A DNA stretch of 50,067 bases. It comes from Paracoccaceae bacterium. GTDB lineage: Bacteria > Pseudomonadota > Alphaproteobacteria > Rhodobacterales > Rhodobacteraceae. Positions 1 through 8,737 of this stretch are shown here, in pieces. Below the pieces are notes generated by a model. That model searched no databases and was not told where the DNA came from. It saw only the letters and a list, made by a program, of their open reading frames with translations. A program made the position numbers and the translations under genes. The stretch is from NCBI GenBank assembly GCA_018607905.1, contig JABBAP010000066.1:1-50067 (forward strand), read 5' to 3'. Position 1 is the first letter of the stretch. The number at the start of each line of letters is the position of its first letter.

Positions 1-200
1 TGATGTTTGCCCACGCGTTTGATGCTGTGGAGGCCGTTTGGTTTCACGTTTTGCCAGAAAACATGCGGTCGCAAGCGGCGGTGAGAAAGCTGGGTGTGAC
101 GGCTTTGGGTCAACAAACCTTGCATTTAACGGATATGCACCGTGCTTATGAGTGTTTTCGGTTGGAAAAAGCAGCCTGGTTAAAACCGCAAGCGATCTAA
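1..200 (+). CDS. GNAT-family N-acetyltransferase, C-terminal fragment
   Basis: The gene is cut by the left edge of the window; only the last 65 or so residues are visible, and the first in-frame ATG at position 3 is internal. The stretch NMRSQAAVRKLG fits the acetyl-CoA-binding helix of RimJ/RimL-type GNAT acetyltransferases (N-x-x-S-x-x-x-x-x-K-x-G), and the following part (beta strand, then an aromatic-rich tail) fits the end of such a domain. The family moves an acetyl group from acetyl-CoA to an amine, often a protein N-terminus or a small molecule; the substrate cannot be read here. The stop codon overlaps the stop of the convergent MATE gene by three bases. The family call rests on one motif in a short fragment. 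Confidence 0.6.
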   Translation, partial: MFAHAFDAVEAVWFHVLPENMRSQAAVRKLGVTALGQQTLHLTDMHRAYECFRLEKAAWLKPQAI

Positions 201-1576
201 TCGAATTCTAGATTCTTTTGCAGCACCAAATAACGCCAAATCATCGTGGTCGCGGCCACGGTTAGACCGATGACCAAGCCCCACCAAACGCCTTCTGCGC
301 CATAATCCATTGGAAATCCTAGAAAATAGGCGGATGGCATTCCGATGCACCAATAGCTGATGACGGCAAGGATCATTGGGACGGTCGTGTCTTTTATCCC
401 GCGCAACATGCCAAGGGCAGCTACTTGCAGGGCATCAACAATTTGGAAGGCGGCAGACACAAACAGCAACAGAACGCCCATTTCAACGATGGCGTTTATG
501 CTCGGTTCCGTTGGGTCGATGAAAAGGCGCATCAATTGGCGTGGAATTACGAGGTAGAGTGTAAGCGAAATTAGGGACACAAAAAATGCGCCCCAAAGTA
601 CGACGCTTGCAGCGCGCTTGAGGTGTAGCTTGTCTTTGCGCCCTAGGGCCCTGCCCCCACGAATGGTGCCGACGTTGGAAATGCCAAGCGGGATCATAAA
701 GCCAACGGAAGTGATTTGTAGAACGACGCCGTGTGCGGCGAGCGCGACGGTGCCTGACCAGCCAACCATGATTGTTGCGGCGGTGAACAAGGTTGTTTCG
801 GCAAGTAGTGTTAGTGAGATTGGCCAGCCGAGTTTGAAGGTTTCTACGAAGGCTTCGCGATCAAAACGGAATGGGTTCTGGAACAGCTCAAACTTTTTAA
901 GCGCGGGAAGCACGCGGCAATAGACCAGCAAAAACAGAAAATCGAGTGTGATTGTAAGGACTGACGCCCAAGCAGCACCGCGCGCGCCCATTTCTGGGAA
1001 TCCCAAATTGCCAAAGATCAGCGCGTAGTTGAACACGATATTGGCGGCGGCTGCGACAAGGGTAGCGACTAGAACAATTTGTGCGCGTTCTAACGAGGAC
1101 AGATAGCTTTTGAGCACCATGATCCAAAGGCCGGGGAACAGGCCAATCACGGCAATGCGCATGTAATCTTGGGCAATTTGGGCCAGATCGGCCTGTTGAC
1201 CAAGGAATAGGAGAATGGATTTTAGGTACCAGAGCGGGATGGCAAAGATGAACGCGTAGAGCGTAACAAGCCAGGCCCCCATGCGCACGGAACGGCGGAC
1301 TTGACGATCATCGCCCGCCCCAAGGGCTGTGGCGCACATCGGCATGATCGCGAACGCGATGCCTGAGCCGACGATGAACACGATGAAATACATCTGGCCC
1401 GCTAAAACGACACCAGCAAGCGCGTCGATTGTGTACCAGCCGAGCATCACCACATCTGTGATATGCGTGAGCATCTGCGCAATATGACTGCCCACCAAAG
1501 GCAAGCCCAACGCGATAGAGGCGCGGATGTGGCCACCCCATTGCATCGGGGCGGATTGATCAGGTGTGGCGGTCAT
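197..1576 (-). CDS. MATE family efflux transporter (NorM/DinF type)
   Basis: A 459-residue polytopic membrane protein, the usual MATE length, with about twelve hydrophobic segments in two repeated halves. The N-terminal half carries the typical opening (LGLPLVGSHIAQMLTHITDVVMLGWY) and the repeat begins again near residue 245 (LGWPISLTLLAETTLF). MATE proteins export cationic drugs or metabolites across the inner membrane in exchange for protons or sodium ions. The start is the ATG at 1576. It lies convergent to the GNAT fragment and upstream of a separate minus-strand gene. Family assignment is firm; the substrate is unknown. Confidence 0.9.
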   Translation of the reverse strand: MTATPDQSAPMQWGGHIRASIALGLPLVGSHIAQMLTHITDVVMLGWYTIDALAGVVLAGQMYFIVFIVGSGIAFAIMPMCATALGAGDDRQVRRSVRMGAWLVTLYAFIFAIPLWYLKSILLFLGQQADLAQIAQDYMRIAVIGLFPGLWIMVLKSYLSSLERAQIVLVATLVAAAANIVFNYALIFGNLGFPEMGARGAAWASVLTITLDFLFLLVYCRVLPALKKFELFQNPFRFDREAFVETFKLGWPISLTLLAETTLFTAATIMVGWSGTVALAAHGVVLQITSVGFMIPLGISNVGTIRGGRALGRKDKLHLKRAASVVLWGAFFVSLISLTLYLVIPRQLMRLFIDPTEPSINAIVEMGVLLLFVSAAFQIVDALQVAALGMLRGIKDTTVPMILAVISYWCIGMPSAYFLGFPMDYGAEGVWWGLVIGLTVAATTMIWRYLVLQKNLEFD

Positions 1577-1630
1577 TGCCGTGCTTTCGGTTTTGGGTGC
1601 TGTGTGGCCGAAACGACAAGACGCAGCGGG

Positions 1631-2518
1631 TTAGCAGGCTTCTAGTGGGAAGCGCGCAAGGACACCGTGATGATCTGAGCCAAGAAGGTCAAGGGTTGTG
1701 ACCTCGCCAAGGCAATTCGTTGGGGCAAGGACGTGGTCGATGGGAATTGTCACTGTGCCTTTAAGCCTGAAAGTTCCATTTGTTGCGCCAACACGACGAG
1801 AACGGGTCGCCGTTTCAATTTGAGTCATGGTGTAAGACCACGGAACCATATTGAAATCCCCAGCTAAAACGACGGGTCCCGTTAAATTTTCAAGGATCGG
1901 TACAATCTGCGAAACTTGAACGGCTTGGCCAAACGGGTAAGGCCAATGTAAGTGGATCGATACGATCCATATCGGCCCATCAGGCGTAACAACTTGAATC
2001 GCGACGATACCGTTTCGTTCGTCGCAGACGATCGTGTCATTCACGGTTGGAAACTTAGAGGCGACAGCCACTCCACCAACGGATGCAAATTTGCATAACA
2101 TTTGGCTGGGATAAGTCGCTTTGAGGCCGTTCAGGATTTCTGTGTTACGAAGTGTGACTTCTTGTAAGGTGATAAAATCTGCATTTGAATCCAACATGTC
2201 TTGGATCAATGTCGTTCCGTCGCCTAAGCGAAATGACAGGTTTTTTTGGTAAACAGAGTAAGTCAGCGGTTTGGACGGCGATTGCGGGAAATAGCTCCAC
2301 CAAATTGCACCGATTGCAGCGAGGGATAATGCTCCTGCTGCCAAACCAGAGCGTTTCCAACCAAACCATAGTACGATGAGTGCACCAATCAGGGCAAACC
2401 AACCAATATGGAAGCGAAAAACAGCGAGACTATCTGCCAATGGGTGTAATGAACCGGGCGTTGATCCTAGGAGCAATGCGATGGGGATTAAGGCAAGAAA
2501 GAACAGCAGATGCTTCAT
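1631..2518 (-). CDS. Membrane-anchored endonuclease/exonuclease/phosphatase family protein
   Basis: The first 70 residues hold two to three hydrophobic segments; the rest is an EEP (DNase I-like) domain. Its motif set is readable in order: QKNLSFRL (metal-site Asn), LQEVT (metal-binding Glu), SIHLHWP (His), AGDFNMVPW (Asp/Asn pair), IPIDHVL and a final SDHHGVLA (catalytic His). The fold hydrolyses phosphodiesters in nucleic acids, phospholipids or inositol phosphates; which one is not evident, and the anchor suggests the domain sits at the membrane or in the periplasm. The frame is open further upstream to 2710, but those residues do not look like protein N-terminus and would run into the parE gene; the ATG at 2518, directly before the first hydrophobic segment, is the better start (295 residues). 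It is divergent from parE. Confidence 0.8.
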   Translation of the reverse strand: MKHLLFFLALIPIALLLGSTPGSLHPLADSLAVFRFHIGWFALIGALIVLWFGWKRSGLAAGALSLAAIGAIWWSYFPQSPSKPLTYSVYQKNLSFRLGDGTTLIQDMLDSNADFITLQEVTLRNTEILNGLKATYPSQMLCKFASVGGVAVASKFPTVNDTIVCDERNGIVAIQVVTPDGPIWIVSIHLHWPYPFGQAVQVSQIVPILENLTGPVVLAGDFNMVPWSYTMTQIETATRSRRVGATNGTFRLKGTVTIPIDHVLAPTNCLGEVTTLDLLGSDHHGVLARFPLEAC

Positions 2519-2652
2519 GGCTGCGCGTTTGGCGCAAATTAGCGAATGGAGCAAGCATTCTTTAACGATGAAGCGACACAACATCTTGCGCCGCGCGACG
2601 CCGGGTGGTCTAATGCTGTAAAAATATGAGCCTCCGCAGGAATCGAGCACCA

Positions 2653-4641
2653 ATGGCCGCAAATGATCTATTGTCGGGCGCACAGCCTGAGAAAAGTAGC
2701 TATGACGCATCTTCTATCCAAGTGTTGGAAGATATGGAGCACGTGCGCCTGCGCCCTGGTATGTATATCGGTGGTACGGATGATCGCGCGTTGCATCACA
2801 TGGTTGCGGAAATCATCGACAATTCAATGGACGAAGCGGTTGCAGGCCATGCCAATTGGATCGAAGTCGAGCTGAACGCGGATTTCAGCGTGACGGTGCG
2901 TGACAACGGGCGCGGGATTCCTGTGGATCCCCACCCCAAAGACCCGAGTAAATCTGCGCTAGAGATCATTTTCTGTACGCTGAATGCAGGTGGTAAATTC
3001 TCGGGCGATAGCTACGAAACATCTGGTGGATTGAACGGTGTTGGCTCGTCTTGTGTGAACGCGCTGTCAGATCATCTGCGCGTTGAAGTTGCGCGAAATC
3101 GCGAGTTGTTTGCGATGGAGTTTAGCCGAGGTGTGCCCCAAGGCAGCTTGCAAGAGTTAGGCGCGACAAACAATCGGCGCGGGACAACGGTGACGTTTCA
3201 CCCTGACCCAGAGATTTTTGGGACAGCGGCAAAGTTTAAGCCAAAGCGGCTTTATGCGATGGCGAAATCGAAGGCCTATTTGTTTTCTGGGGTCGAAATT
3301 CGTTGGAAATGTGATCCTGTTTGCCTTGGTAAAGACGACGACACCCCCCTGAGCGATAAGTTCCATTTCCCCAATGGTTTGGCGGATTATTTGGCTGAGC
3401 GTTTGGACGGATCAAGCACCTATTCTGACAAAGCCTTTTCTGGGCATGTTGATTTTGCAGAGAAATTTGGATCAGGATTGGTTGGTTCTGTGAATTGGGC
3501 GATCAACTGGACCCCGATGCGCGATGCGTTCATGCAATCCTATTGTAACACGGTTCCAACGCCCGAAGGTGGCACCCATGAAGCGGGTTTCTGGGGGGCT
3601 GTGCTGAAAGCGATCAAGGCCTACGGCGAGTTGGTAGGCAATAAAAAGGCCACGAATATCAACCGCGATGATGTGATGGGCGGCGGCTGTGCGCTGGTGT
3701 CTGTGTTTATTCGCGAGCCAAAATTTGTGGGGCAAACCAAAGACCGTTTGGCCACAGTAGAGGTGCAAAAATGGGTCGAGAATTCTGTTCGTGACCATTT
3801 CGACAACTGGTTGGCTGCCGACACCAAAGCGGCGGGTGCGATCCTTGATTACATGGTCCTTAAGGCCGAAGAACGGATGCGGCGGCGCGCGGAAAAGGAA
3901 ACGCAGCGCAAATCGGCGACGAAAAAACTGCGCCTGCCGGGTAAACTGGTGGATTGCACCAACAAAGATCGCACAGGCACCGAACTGTTCATCGTGGAGG
4001 GCGATTCTGCGGGAGGCTCTGGTAAGGGGGCGCGGGATCGTAAGACGCAGGCGCTATTGCCGTTGAAAGGTAAAATTCTGAATGTGCTGGGTGCGGCAAG
4101 CGGCAAGTTGATGTCGAACCAAGAGATTTCCGATCTGTGCGAGACGCTGGGCGTTGGTATGGGCACGCGGTTTAACATCGAGGATTTGCGCTACGAAAAG
4201 ATCATCATCATGACCGACGCGGATGTTGATGGTGCGCATATCGCGGCCCTGTTAATGACGTTCTTTTTCACGCAGATGCGGCCCTTAGTGGACAACGGGC
4301 ATTTGTATCTGGCCTGCCCGCCCCTGTTCAAATTGGTGCAAGGCGCCAAGACGGTCTACGTTCTGGACGAAGCAGAGCGTGATGTTTTGTTGGAAAAAGG
4401 TTTGGGCGGTCGTGGTAAGATTGATGTGTCACGCTTCAAGGGTTTGGGTGAAATGAACGCGATTGATTTGAAAGAGACCACGATGAACCCCGTGACGCGC
4501 AAGTTGATCCGCGTGTCTGTGGATGATGATGAGCCGGGTGAAACATCCGATTTGGTGGAGCGTTTGATGGGTAAAAAGCCCGAAATGCGGTTTGAATACA
4601 TCCAGCAAAATGCGCAGTTTGTGGAAGAGTTGGACGTTTAA
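2653..4641 (+). CDS. parE: DNA topoisomerase IV subunit B
   Basis: A type IIA topoisomerase ATPase subunit of about 662 residues. Seen in order: the GHKL ATPase site (EIIDNSMDEA, DNGRGIPV, GLNGVGSSCVNAL), the transducer domain, the TOPRIM motifs EGDSAGGS and DADVDGAHI, and the C-terminal GyrB motif (RFKGLGEMN). The length, the lack of the large insertion found in many Gram-negative GyrB proteins, and the RALHHMVAEIIDNSMDEAVAGHA stretch favour ParE over GyrB. With ParC it forms the tetramer that decatenates replicated chromosomes. The ATG at 2653 gives the normal ParE N-terminus; an in-frame ATG at 2626 would add nine residues. parC is not in the window. Confidence 0.9.
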   Translation: MAANDLLSGAQPEKSSYDASSIQVLEDMEHVRLRPGMYIGGTDDRALHHMVAEIIDNSMDEAVAGHANWIEVELNADFSVTVRDNGRGIPVDPHPKDPSKSALEIIFCTLNAGGKFSGDSYETSGGLNGVGSSCVNALSDHLRVEVARNRELFAMEFSRGVPQGSLQELGATNNRRGTTVTFHPDPEIFGTAAKFKPKRLYAMAKSKAYLFSGVEIRWKCDPVCLGKDDDTPLSDKFHFPNGLADYLAERLDGSSTYSDKAFSGHVDFAEKFGSGLVGSVNWAINWTPMRDAFMQSYCNTVPTPEGGTHEAGFWGAVLKAIKAYGELVGNKKATNINRDDVMGGGCALVSVFIREPKFVGQTKDRLATVEVQKWVENSVRDHFDNWLAADTKAAGAILDYMVLKAEERMRRRAEKETQRKSATKKLRLPGKLVDCTNKDRTGTELFIVEGDSAGGSGKGARDRKTQALLPLKGKILNVLGAASGKLMSNQEISDLCETLGVGMGTRFNIEDLRYEKIIIMTDADVDGAHIAALLMTFFFTQMRPLVDNGHLYLACPPLFKLVQGAKTVYVLDEAERDVLLEKGLGGRGKIDVSRFKGLGEMNAIDLKETTMNPVTRKLIRVSVDDDEPGETSDLVERLMGKKPEMRFEYIQQNAQFVEELDV

Positions 4642-4725
4642 GTCCGTCGTTTTGCTAAAGGTATTGTAAGGTCGTTTCTCGTTTTTTGGGTCACAGCTAT
4701 CTGGACATTTCGATCATCACAGGTG

Positions 4726-4742
4726 CCCAATAACGGATTGGG
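4726..4742. other. 17-bp perfect inverted repeat between parE and the next gene
   Basis: CCCAAT and ATTGGG are separated by five bases (AACGG). It lies 85 bases after parE and about 100 bases before the secreted-protein gene at 4845. No run of T follows, so it is not an obvious terminator; it could be an operator. The rest of the 200-base gap is AT-rich with nothing else recognisable. Confidence 0.3.
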
Positions 4743-4844
4743 ATAAATCGGCCACAGTTTTTTTGACGTTTTGATCAGGCTTTGCCCAATTTTTGCCGGA
4801 AACAACGGCCAATTTTAGTTTAGACAAAAACAAACAGGCATAAA

Positions 4845-5525
4845 ATGAATTTTCGATTTCCCAAACTCGCGTTGGTCGCTGCTGTAACGTGCGTGACTGC
4901 ATTTCCAACATTTGGTCAAGAAACCAGTGACACCACAGCGGAACCCACGCCAAAAACAATGGCTGAGGTTTTTGAAGGCTGGAGCCTCGAGCCATTTAGC
5001 TTTGAGGCTATGGTAAGCAATCAGCGACGCACGCGACCAGAATTTCAATTTAAAATCGACACTGTTCGCTACAACGTGTTATTCGACGCGGGCCGCCAAA
5101 AACGCAATGCTATTTTGGATTGTTTGGAATTGTCAGATGAATGTGAAATTAAGGGCACTGCCTTTATGCTGTTCAAAGACGGCGGTATGCAGATGAATGT
5201 AACTGATATCAATTGGTTGGCTGTTCCTGCAGTTGATTTTGATGAAAAGGCCGCGCGCCTGCACCGATGTTTCAAATCTGCGGGTCGTGATCGCAAGAAA
5301 TTCTCGGGTATTGTCGAAGCCAAGATGATCATCACCAATTTGGAAAAACGCCAAGGATATACACTGGAACCGATAAAACCGCGTGAAATTGGCCGCGGAT
5401 TTGAACAGCTTGAAGACGCGGTTCACAACTGTTCCAGCTCGCGGTTTCGATTGCCAGTCGGGGAGTATCATCTGAAAGTATTTACCCAAAGCGGTGAAAC
5501 CTTCATGGATTATTTCGACGAGTAA
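4845..5525 (+). CDS. Secreted protein of unknown function
   Basis: I do not recognise the family. The 226-residue product begins with a clear Sec signal peptide (positively charged start, hydrophobic core around residues 8-20, likely cleavage after TFG-Q near residue 24). The mature part is mixed alpha/beta in appearance, with four cysteines (in DCLELSDECE, HRCFKS and HNCSSS) that could form two disulfides in the periplasm. It has a predicted basic central part and ends in an acidic YFDE tail. The start ATG at 4845 is directly followed by the signal peptide; the Shine-Dalgarno region is weak (ACAGGC). It is followed by a strong hairpin and then by a second secreted protein of identical length (226 residues) that shows no clear sequence similarity to it. 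Confidence 0.75.
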   Translation: MNFRFPKLALVAAVTCVTAFPTFGQETSDTTAEPTPKTMAEVFEGWSLEPFSFEAMVSNQRRTRPEFQFKIDTVRYNVLFDAGRQKRNAILDCLELSDECEIKGTAFMLFKDGGMQMNVTDINWLAVPAVDFDEKAARLHRCFKSAGRDRKKFSGIVEAKMIITNLEKRQGYTLEPIKPREIGRGFEQLEDAVHNCSSSRFRLPVGEYHLKVFTQSGETFMDYFDE

Positions 5526-5533
5526 TCAAAGAT

Positions 5534-5565
5534 TTGCGCTTTGCAGAATGTCGTGCAGAGCGCAA
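5534..5565 (+). other. Strong hairpin after the secreted-protein gene
   Basis: TTGCGCT-T-TGCA (5534-5545) pairs with TGCA-G-AGCGCAA (5554-5565): twelve base pairs including one G-U pair, with an eight-base loop. It starts nine bases after the stop codon at 5525. No T-run follows, so it is not a textbook intrinsic terminator; it may protect the 3' end of the mRNA or help termination. Confidence 0.5.
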
Positions 5566-5692
5566 GATACGACCTTTGGTTAAATTTGACCCACCCAGAT
5601 CAACCAAATTTTCAGTGAAATTAGCGTGATTGGCAAAAAGATGCCTAAAAATCTCTTTATTTCCTGACAATTGCCGCCTATTTTCGCGCCGT

Positions 5693-5714
5693 GTCTGGTT
5701 AGGGGTAATCAGAC
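5693..5714 (+). promoter_or_regulatory. Hairpin or operator just upstream of the second secreted-protein gene
   Basis: GTCTGGTTA (5693-5701) pairs with TAATCAGAC (5706-5714), nine pairs with one G-U, closing a GGGG tetraloop. It ends eight bases before the ribosome binding site (AAGGACG, 5723-5729) of the gene at 5737, so it lies either in the 5' leader or over the promoter. As DNA it is also a near-perfect palindrome that a dimeric regulator could bind. Confidence 0.4.
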
Positions 5715-5736
5715 AACCGCTGCAAGGACGATTATT

Positions 5737-6417
5737 ATGAAAATTCTGTTTGGTTTTGGGTGTTTGGCCGTGATGGGGCTGACCTTTGCGGGCACATCTG
5801 TCGTAGCAGAGACGCTTAACTGGCGAAATAATTGCAGCCCTTGGGAGCATGTTCCTGCAAGCGAAACTTTCGGAAACCCAGAAACGGCCCTTTTGTTCTG
5901 CGCGACGCAAGAGGACAAAACCTGGTTGGCGTTGCAAGTGCATTGTGATGCAGCCACGCCAACAATGGTTATTCGCTATCGCCCTGGGTTTGAGTTTACC
6001 CCACCTGTTATTGCGCAAGATACGGAAAACGGAACTGAGGGCGACGATCAGCTAAGCGCGGAAGATCGCGAAGCCGCAGCATTGGTTGCAGCCATTCCCT
6101 ACAACGATAGCGGCATTCGGACACAGCTTTCATCAAGTGGCGGCCCTACGGAAATGGTGTTCATGGATTTCCAGTCTTTTGGGTACACAAATGTCGCCAA
6201 CTTTGATGATGGCATTGGCGAATGGGCTTTTGTCGAAAAACAGCCATTGTCACCAGTGTTTAGCCGATTGATTACAGGAAATTACGCCGACATAAAACTG
6301 CTGGCGTATGACAAAACAGAACGCTTCCCGCTACGTGGATCAAGCAAAGCATTGCGCCCAGTGGTTGAAGTGTGCCGTCTTGCCAAACGAGCTGCAGACA
6401 AACTGACTAAGAAGTAA
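5737..6417 (+). CDS. Secreted protein of unknown function, weakly TagO-like
   Basis: The product has 226 residues with a Sec signal peptide (about residues 1-24, ending VVAET). The start is the ATG at 5737, eight bases after a good ribosome binding site; the frame is open back to 5671 but without signal-peptide character. The mature protein has four cysteines (NNCSPW, LFCATQ, VHCDAA, EVCRLA). The pattern of the C-terminal part (SRLITGNYADIKLLAYD, then a strand ending in FPLRGSSKAL-x4-VEVCR) resembles periplasmic proteins of the TagO/invasion-locus-B kind, in which a final Ala-Leu-rich helix ends in a cysteine. That likeness is by eye and weak. It ends 51 bases from the convergent Ldh-family gene. 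Confidence 0.7.
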   Translation: MKILFGFGCLAVMGLTFAGTSVVAETLNWRNNCSPWEHVPASETFGNPETALLFCATQEDKTWLALQVHCDAATPTMVIRYRPGFEFTPPVIAQDTENGTEGDDQLSAEDREAAALVAAIPYNDSGIRTQLSSSGGPTEMVFMDFQSFGYTNVANFDDGIGEWAFVEKQPLSPVFSRLITGNYADIKLLAYDKTERFPLRGSSKALRPVVEVCRLAKRAADKLTKK

Positions 6418-6468
6418 ATTCCTAGCCTTTTCAGATTGTTACGTCACCAACTTTATCTATTTTTAAAA

Positions 6469-7461
6469 TCAAGATGCGGCCAGTATTTTGGTCTTTTCCC
6501 AAAGTGCAGCGTCGATATCCACTTCATTGGGAAGTACTCTGTTTGCGCCTGGCAAACGGGCATTGGGTTGTTCATCAACAGCATCCGTTACCCGGGCCAA
6601 ACGATCATAAAATGCATCACCTGCAAATGTGGTTGGATCCACGAGGAAATAAAACTGACCCAGATCGTGTGGCGCGCCATCTGGCAGTTTGAGGCCCTTA
6701 ACGTCCAATGAATTGACCGAACCTGTAAGTGCTGCGGCGAGGATTTCGACCATCAGACCTAAGCCCCAACCTTTGTAGCCCCCTGTTGACACGAGTGAGC
6801 CTTTTAGGGCTGCATTCGGATCCGTCGTTGGGTTGCCATCTGTATCCACGGCCCAGCCAAGCGGGATTTCCTGCCCTGCGGCCGCTGCCATTGTGATTTT
6901 GCCAAGCGCGATTGCTGAGGTGGATTGATCAAATTGAAATGCAAGCCCGCCCTGTTTGGCCGGAACAGACAGCGCCATCGGATTTGTCCCAAGGACCGCT
7001 TTGTTACCACCTGGCGGGGAAACAACAGCCGACGCATTGGTAAAACCGAGGCCAATCAAGCCCGCATCAGCAATTTGTTCGGTGAAATACCCAAGCGAGG
7101 TGCAGGTGTGGGAATGAGCTACTGCAAAGCTGGCTGTTCCCATGTCGTGTGCGGTTTCAAGTGCTGTGGACAGGCCCCGTGCGAATGCTGGCTGGGCAAA
7201 TCCGAGTTTCGCATCGACAAGAACCGAGGCTGGTTTTGGCTTACTGACAACGGGTTCTACTTTGCCATCTACACGGCCTGTTGTCAGCTGTGTGCAATAG
7301 CTTTCGAGATAATACAGCCCGCAAATGAGGTTGCTTGTCGCTTCGGCTTTACGCACGGCTTTGGCGACCTCGCCGGCGACCCAAGGGGCTGCTCCGTGTT
7401 TGATCAGGGCGTCAGTGGATGTTTGTTCGATCACATCGAGGGAAACAGTTGTTTTTGTCAT
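6469..7461 (-). CDS. Ldh family NAD(P)-dependent oxidoreductase (malate/L-lactate/sulfolactate dehydrogenase type)
   Basis: A 330-residue member of the Ldh/YlbC family, which reduces or oxidises 2-keto/2-hydroxy acids (malate, L-lactate, sulfolactate, ureidoglycolate) or cyclic imines such as piperideine-2-carboxylate. Typical features are the VAHSHTCTSLGYFTE segment with the family's active-site His, the NASAVVSPPGG and LGTNPMALSVP stretches of the cofactor site, and the STGGYKGWGLGLMVEILAAALTG segment. The ATG at 7461 overlaps the stop of the upstream racemase gene by four bases (ATGA), which decides the start over a TTG at 7473 and points to translational coupling. The substrate cannot be assigned; a hydroxy acid connected with the racemase's acyl-CoA is possible. 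Confidence 0.85.
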   Translation of the reverse strand: MTKTTVSLDVIEQTSTDALIKHGAAPWVAGEVAKAVRKAEATSNLICGLYYLESYCTQLTTGRVDGKVEPVVSKPKPASVLVDAKLGFAQPAFARGLSTALETAHDMGTASFAVAHSHTCTSLGYFTEQIADAGLIGLGFTNASAVVSPPGGNKAVLGTNPMALSVPAKQGGLAFQFDQSTSAIALGKITMAAAAGQEIPLGWAVDTDGNPTTDPNAALKGSLVSTGGYKGWGLGLMVEILAAALTGSVNSLDVKGLKLPDGAPHDLGQFYFLVDPTTFAGDAFYDRLARVTDAVDEQPNARLPGANRVLPNEVDIDAALWEKTKILAAS

Positions 7462-8552
7462 TTGGATTGCCAATTTTTCAAAATGGTTTCGATTGAGAGA
7501 GGTTGAGATTGCGAAGCCGCGCGGATTTTACCGGGGGTTCGTGATAAATGGGGCGTGGGGCGCGGTTGGATGACGTTTGAATGGGTTTCAAACAGGTTGC
7601 GCGCGGTGTTGTGGTCGTCCTCAAACGCTTCTCTAATTGTGAGAACTGGCGCATAACACGTGTCGGTTCCGTGCAAAAGCGCTGTCCACTCATCGCGGGT
7701 TTTAGTTTTGAAAATACCCGTGAAAGTTTTAATGACAGCGGGCCAAGTACCACGATCCATTTGTGTTTTCGCCAATGTTGGATCTGCGCCAATACGATCT
7801 AGCAATTCTGCGTAAAATTTGGCTTCGATCGCGCCGATTGCGACGTGCCCTCCACAGGCAGCGGCGTAGACGTTGTAAAATGGCGCGGCACCATCAAGAA
7901 TATTGGTTTCTCGGCTATCGTTCCAGGCATTGCCTTGGTTCATGGCGTACATCATCGACATGAGGTGCGCGGTGCCATCGGTGATTGCGGCATCAACGAC
8001 TTGGCCTTTGCCCGATTTAGATGCCTCAAGTAGGGCGCAGACTATACCGTAAGCAAGGTACATGCCGCCGCCGCCGAAATCACCGATCAGATTGAGGGGG
8101 ATAACGGGCGTTTCGGCAGGGCCAATGGCATGCAGAGCGCCAGAAAGCGCGATGTAATTGATATCGTGACCGGCAGCATTGGCGAGCGGGCCTGTTTGCC
8201 CCCAACCCGTCATGCGGCCGTAAACCAGTTTTGGATTGATCGCCGCGATTTCAGTTGGGCCAAGGGTCAGGCGTTCCATCACGCCCGGGCGCATGCCCTC
8301 GATCAAAGCATCTGCGTTGGCGATCAGCGACTTAGCTGTTTCGACGTCATCGGTTTTTTTGAGGTCCAATTCAACAAAGCCCCTGCCCCGATCGAGGATG
8401 TCATATTTGAGCCCCATCAAATGCTGCAGGTTCGGGCGTTGAATGCGGACCACTTCCGCCCCCATATCCGCGAGCGTCATTGCCGCAAATGGCGTTGGCC
8501 CAAGCCCCGCAAATTCGATTATTTTGACCCCGTTGAGTGGCCCGTTGGACAT
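7458..8552 (-). CDS. Alpha-methylacyl-CoA racemase (CaiB/BaiF family III)
   Basis: A 364-residue class III CoA-transferase-fold protein. The sequence tracks the racemase branch closely: an opening VKIIEFAGLGPTPFAAMTLADMGA-type motif, a DLKK segment near residue 63, GRMTGWGQTGPLANAAGHDIN, and IGDFGGGGMYLAYGI. His129 and Asp158 stand where the acid/base pair of characterised racemases lies. These enzymes interconvert (R)- and (S)-2-methylacyl-CoA so that branched fatty acids can enter beta-oxidation. It starts at the ATG at 8552 and overlaps the Ldh-family gene by four bases, forming a two-gene operon. True CoA-transferase activity is the main alternative. Confidence 0.88.
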   Translation of the reverse strand: MSNGPLNGVKIIEFAGLGPTPFAAMTLADMGAEVVRIQRPNLQHLMGLKYDILDRGRGFVELDLKKTDDVETAKSLIANADALIEGMRPGVMERLTLGPTEIAAINPKLVYGRMTGWGQTGPLANAAGHDINYIALSGALHAIGPAETPVIPLNLIGDFGGGGMYLAYGIVCALLEASKSGKGQVVDAAITDGTAHLMSMMYAMNQGNAWNDSRETNILDGAAPFYNVYAAACGGHVAIGAIEAKFYAELLDRIGADPTLAKTQMDRGTWPAVIKTFTGIFKTKTRDEWTALLHGTDTCYAPVLTIREAFEDDHNTARNLFETHSNVIQPRPTPHLSRTPGKIRAASQSQPLSIETILKNWQSK

Positions 8553-8737
8553 CTAACTCTCCCCTTAACTGGGCCTGTCAGTACGGGTTTTTTACTGCTG
8601 GGCAAAGCAAAATGTGGGAATTACCGCCGATTTGAGGAAAGACGCTACGCTAAAAGATGACAGCCCCGCAAAAGCGGTGTATGACACAGATAATGTCGGC
8701 AATAGACCGATGATAGCAGTATTACAGGAGACATCCC

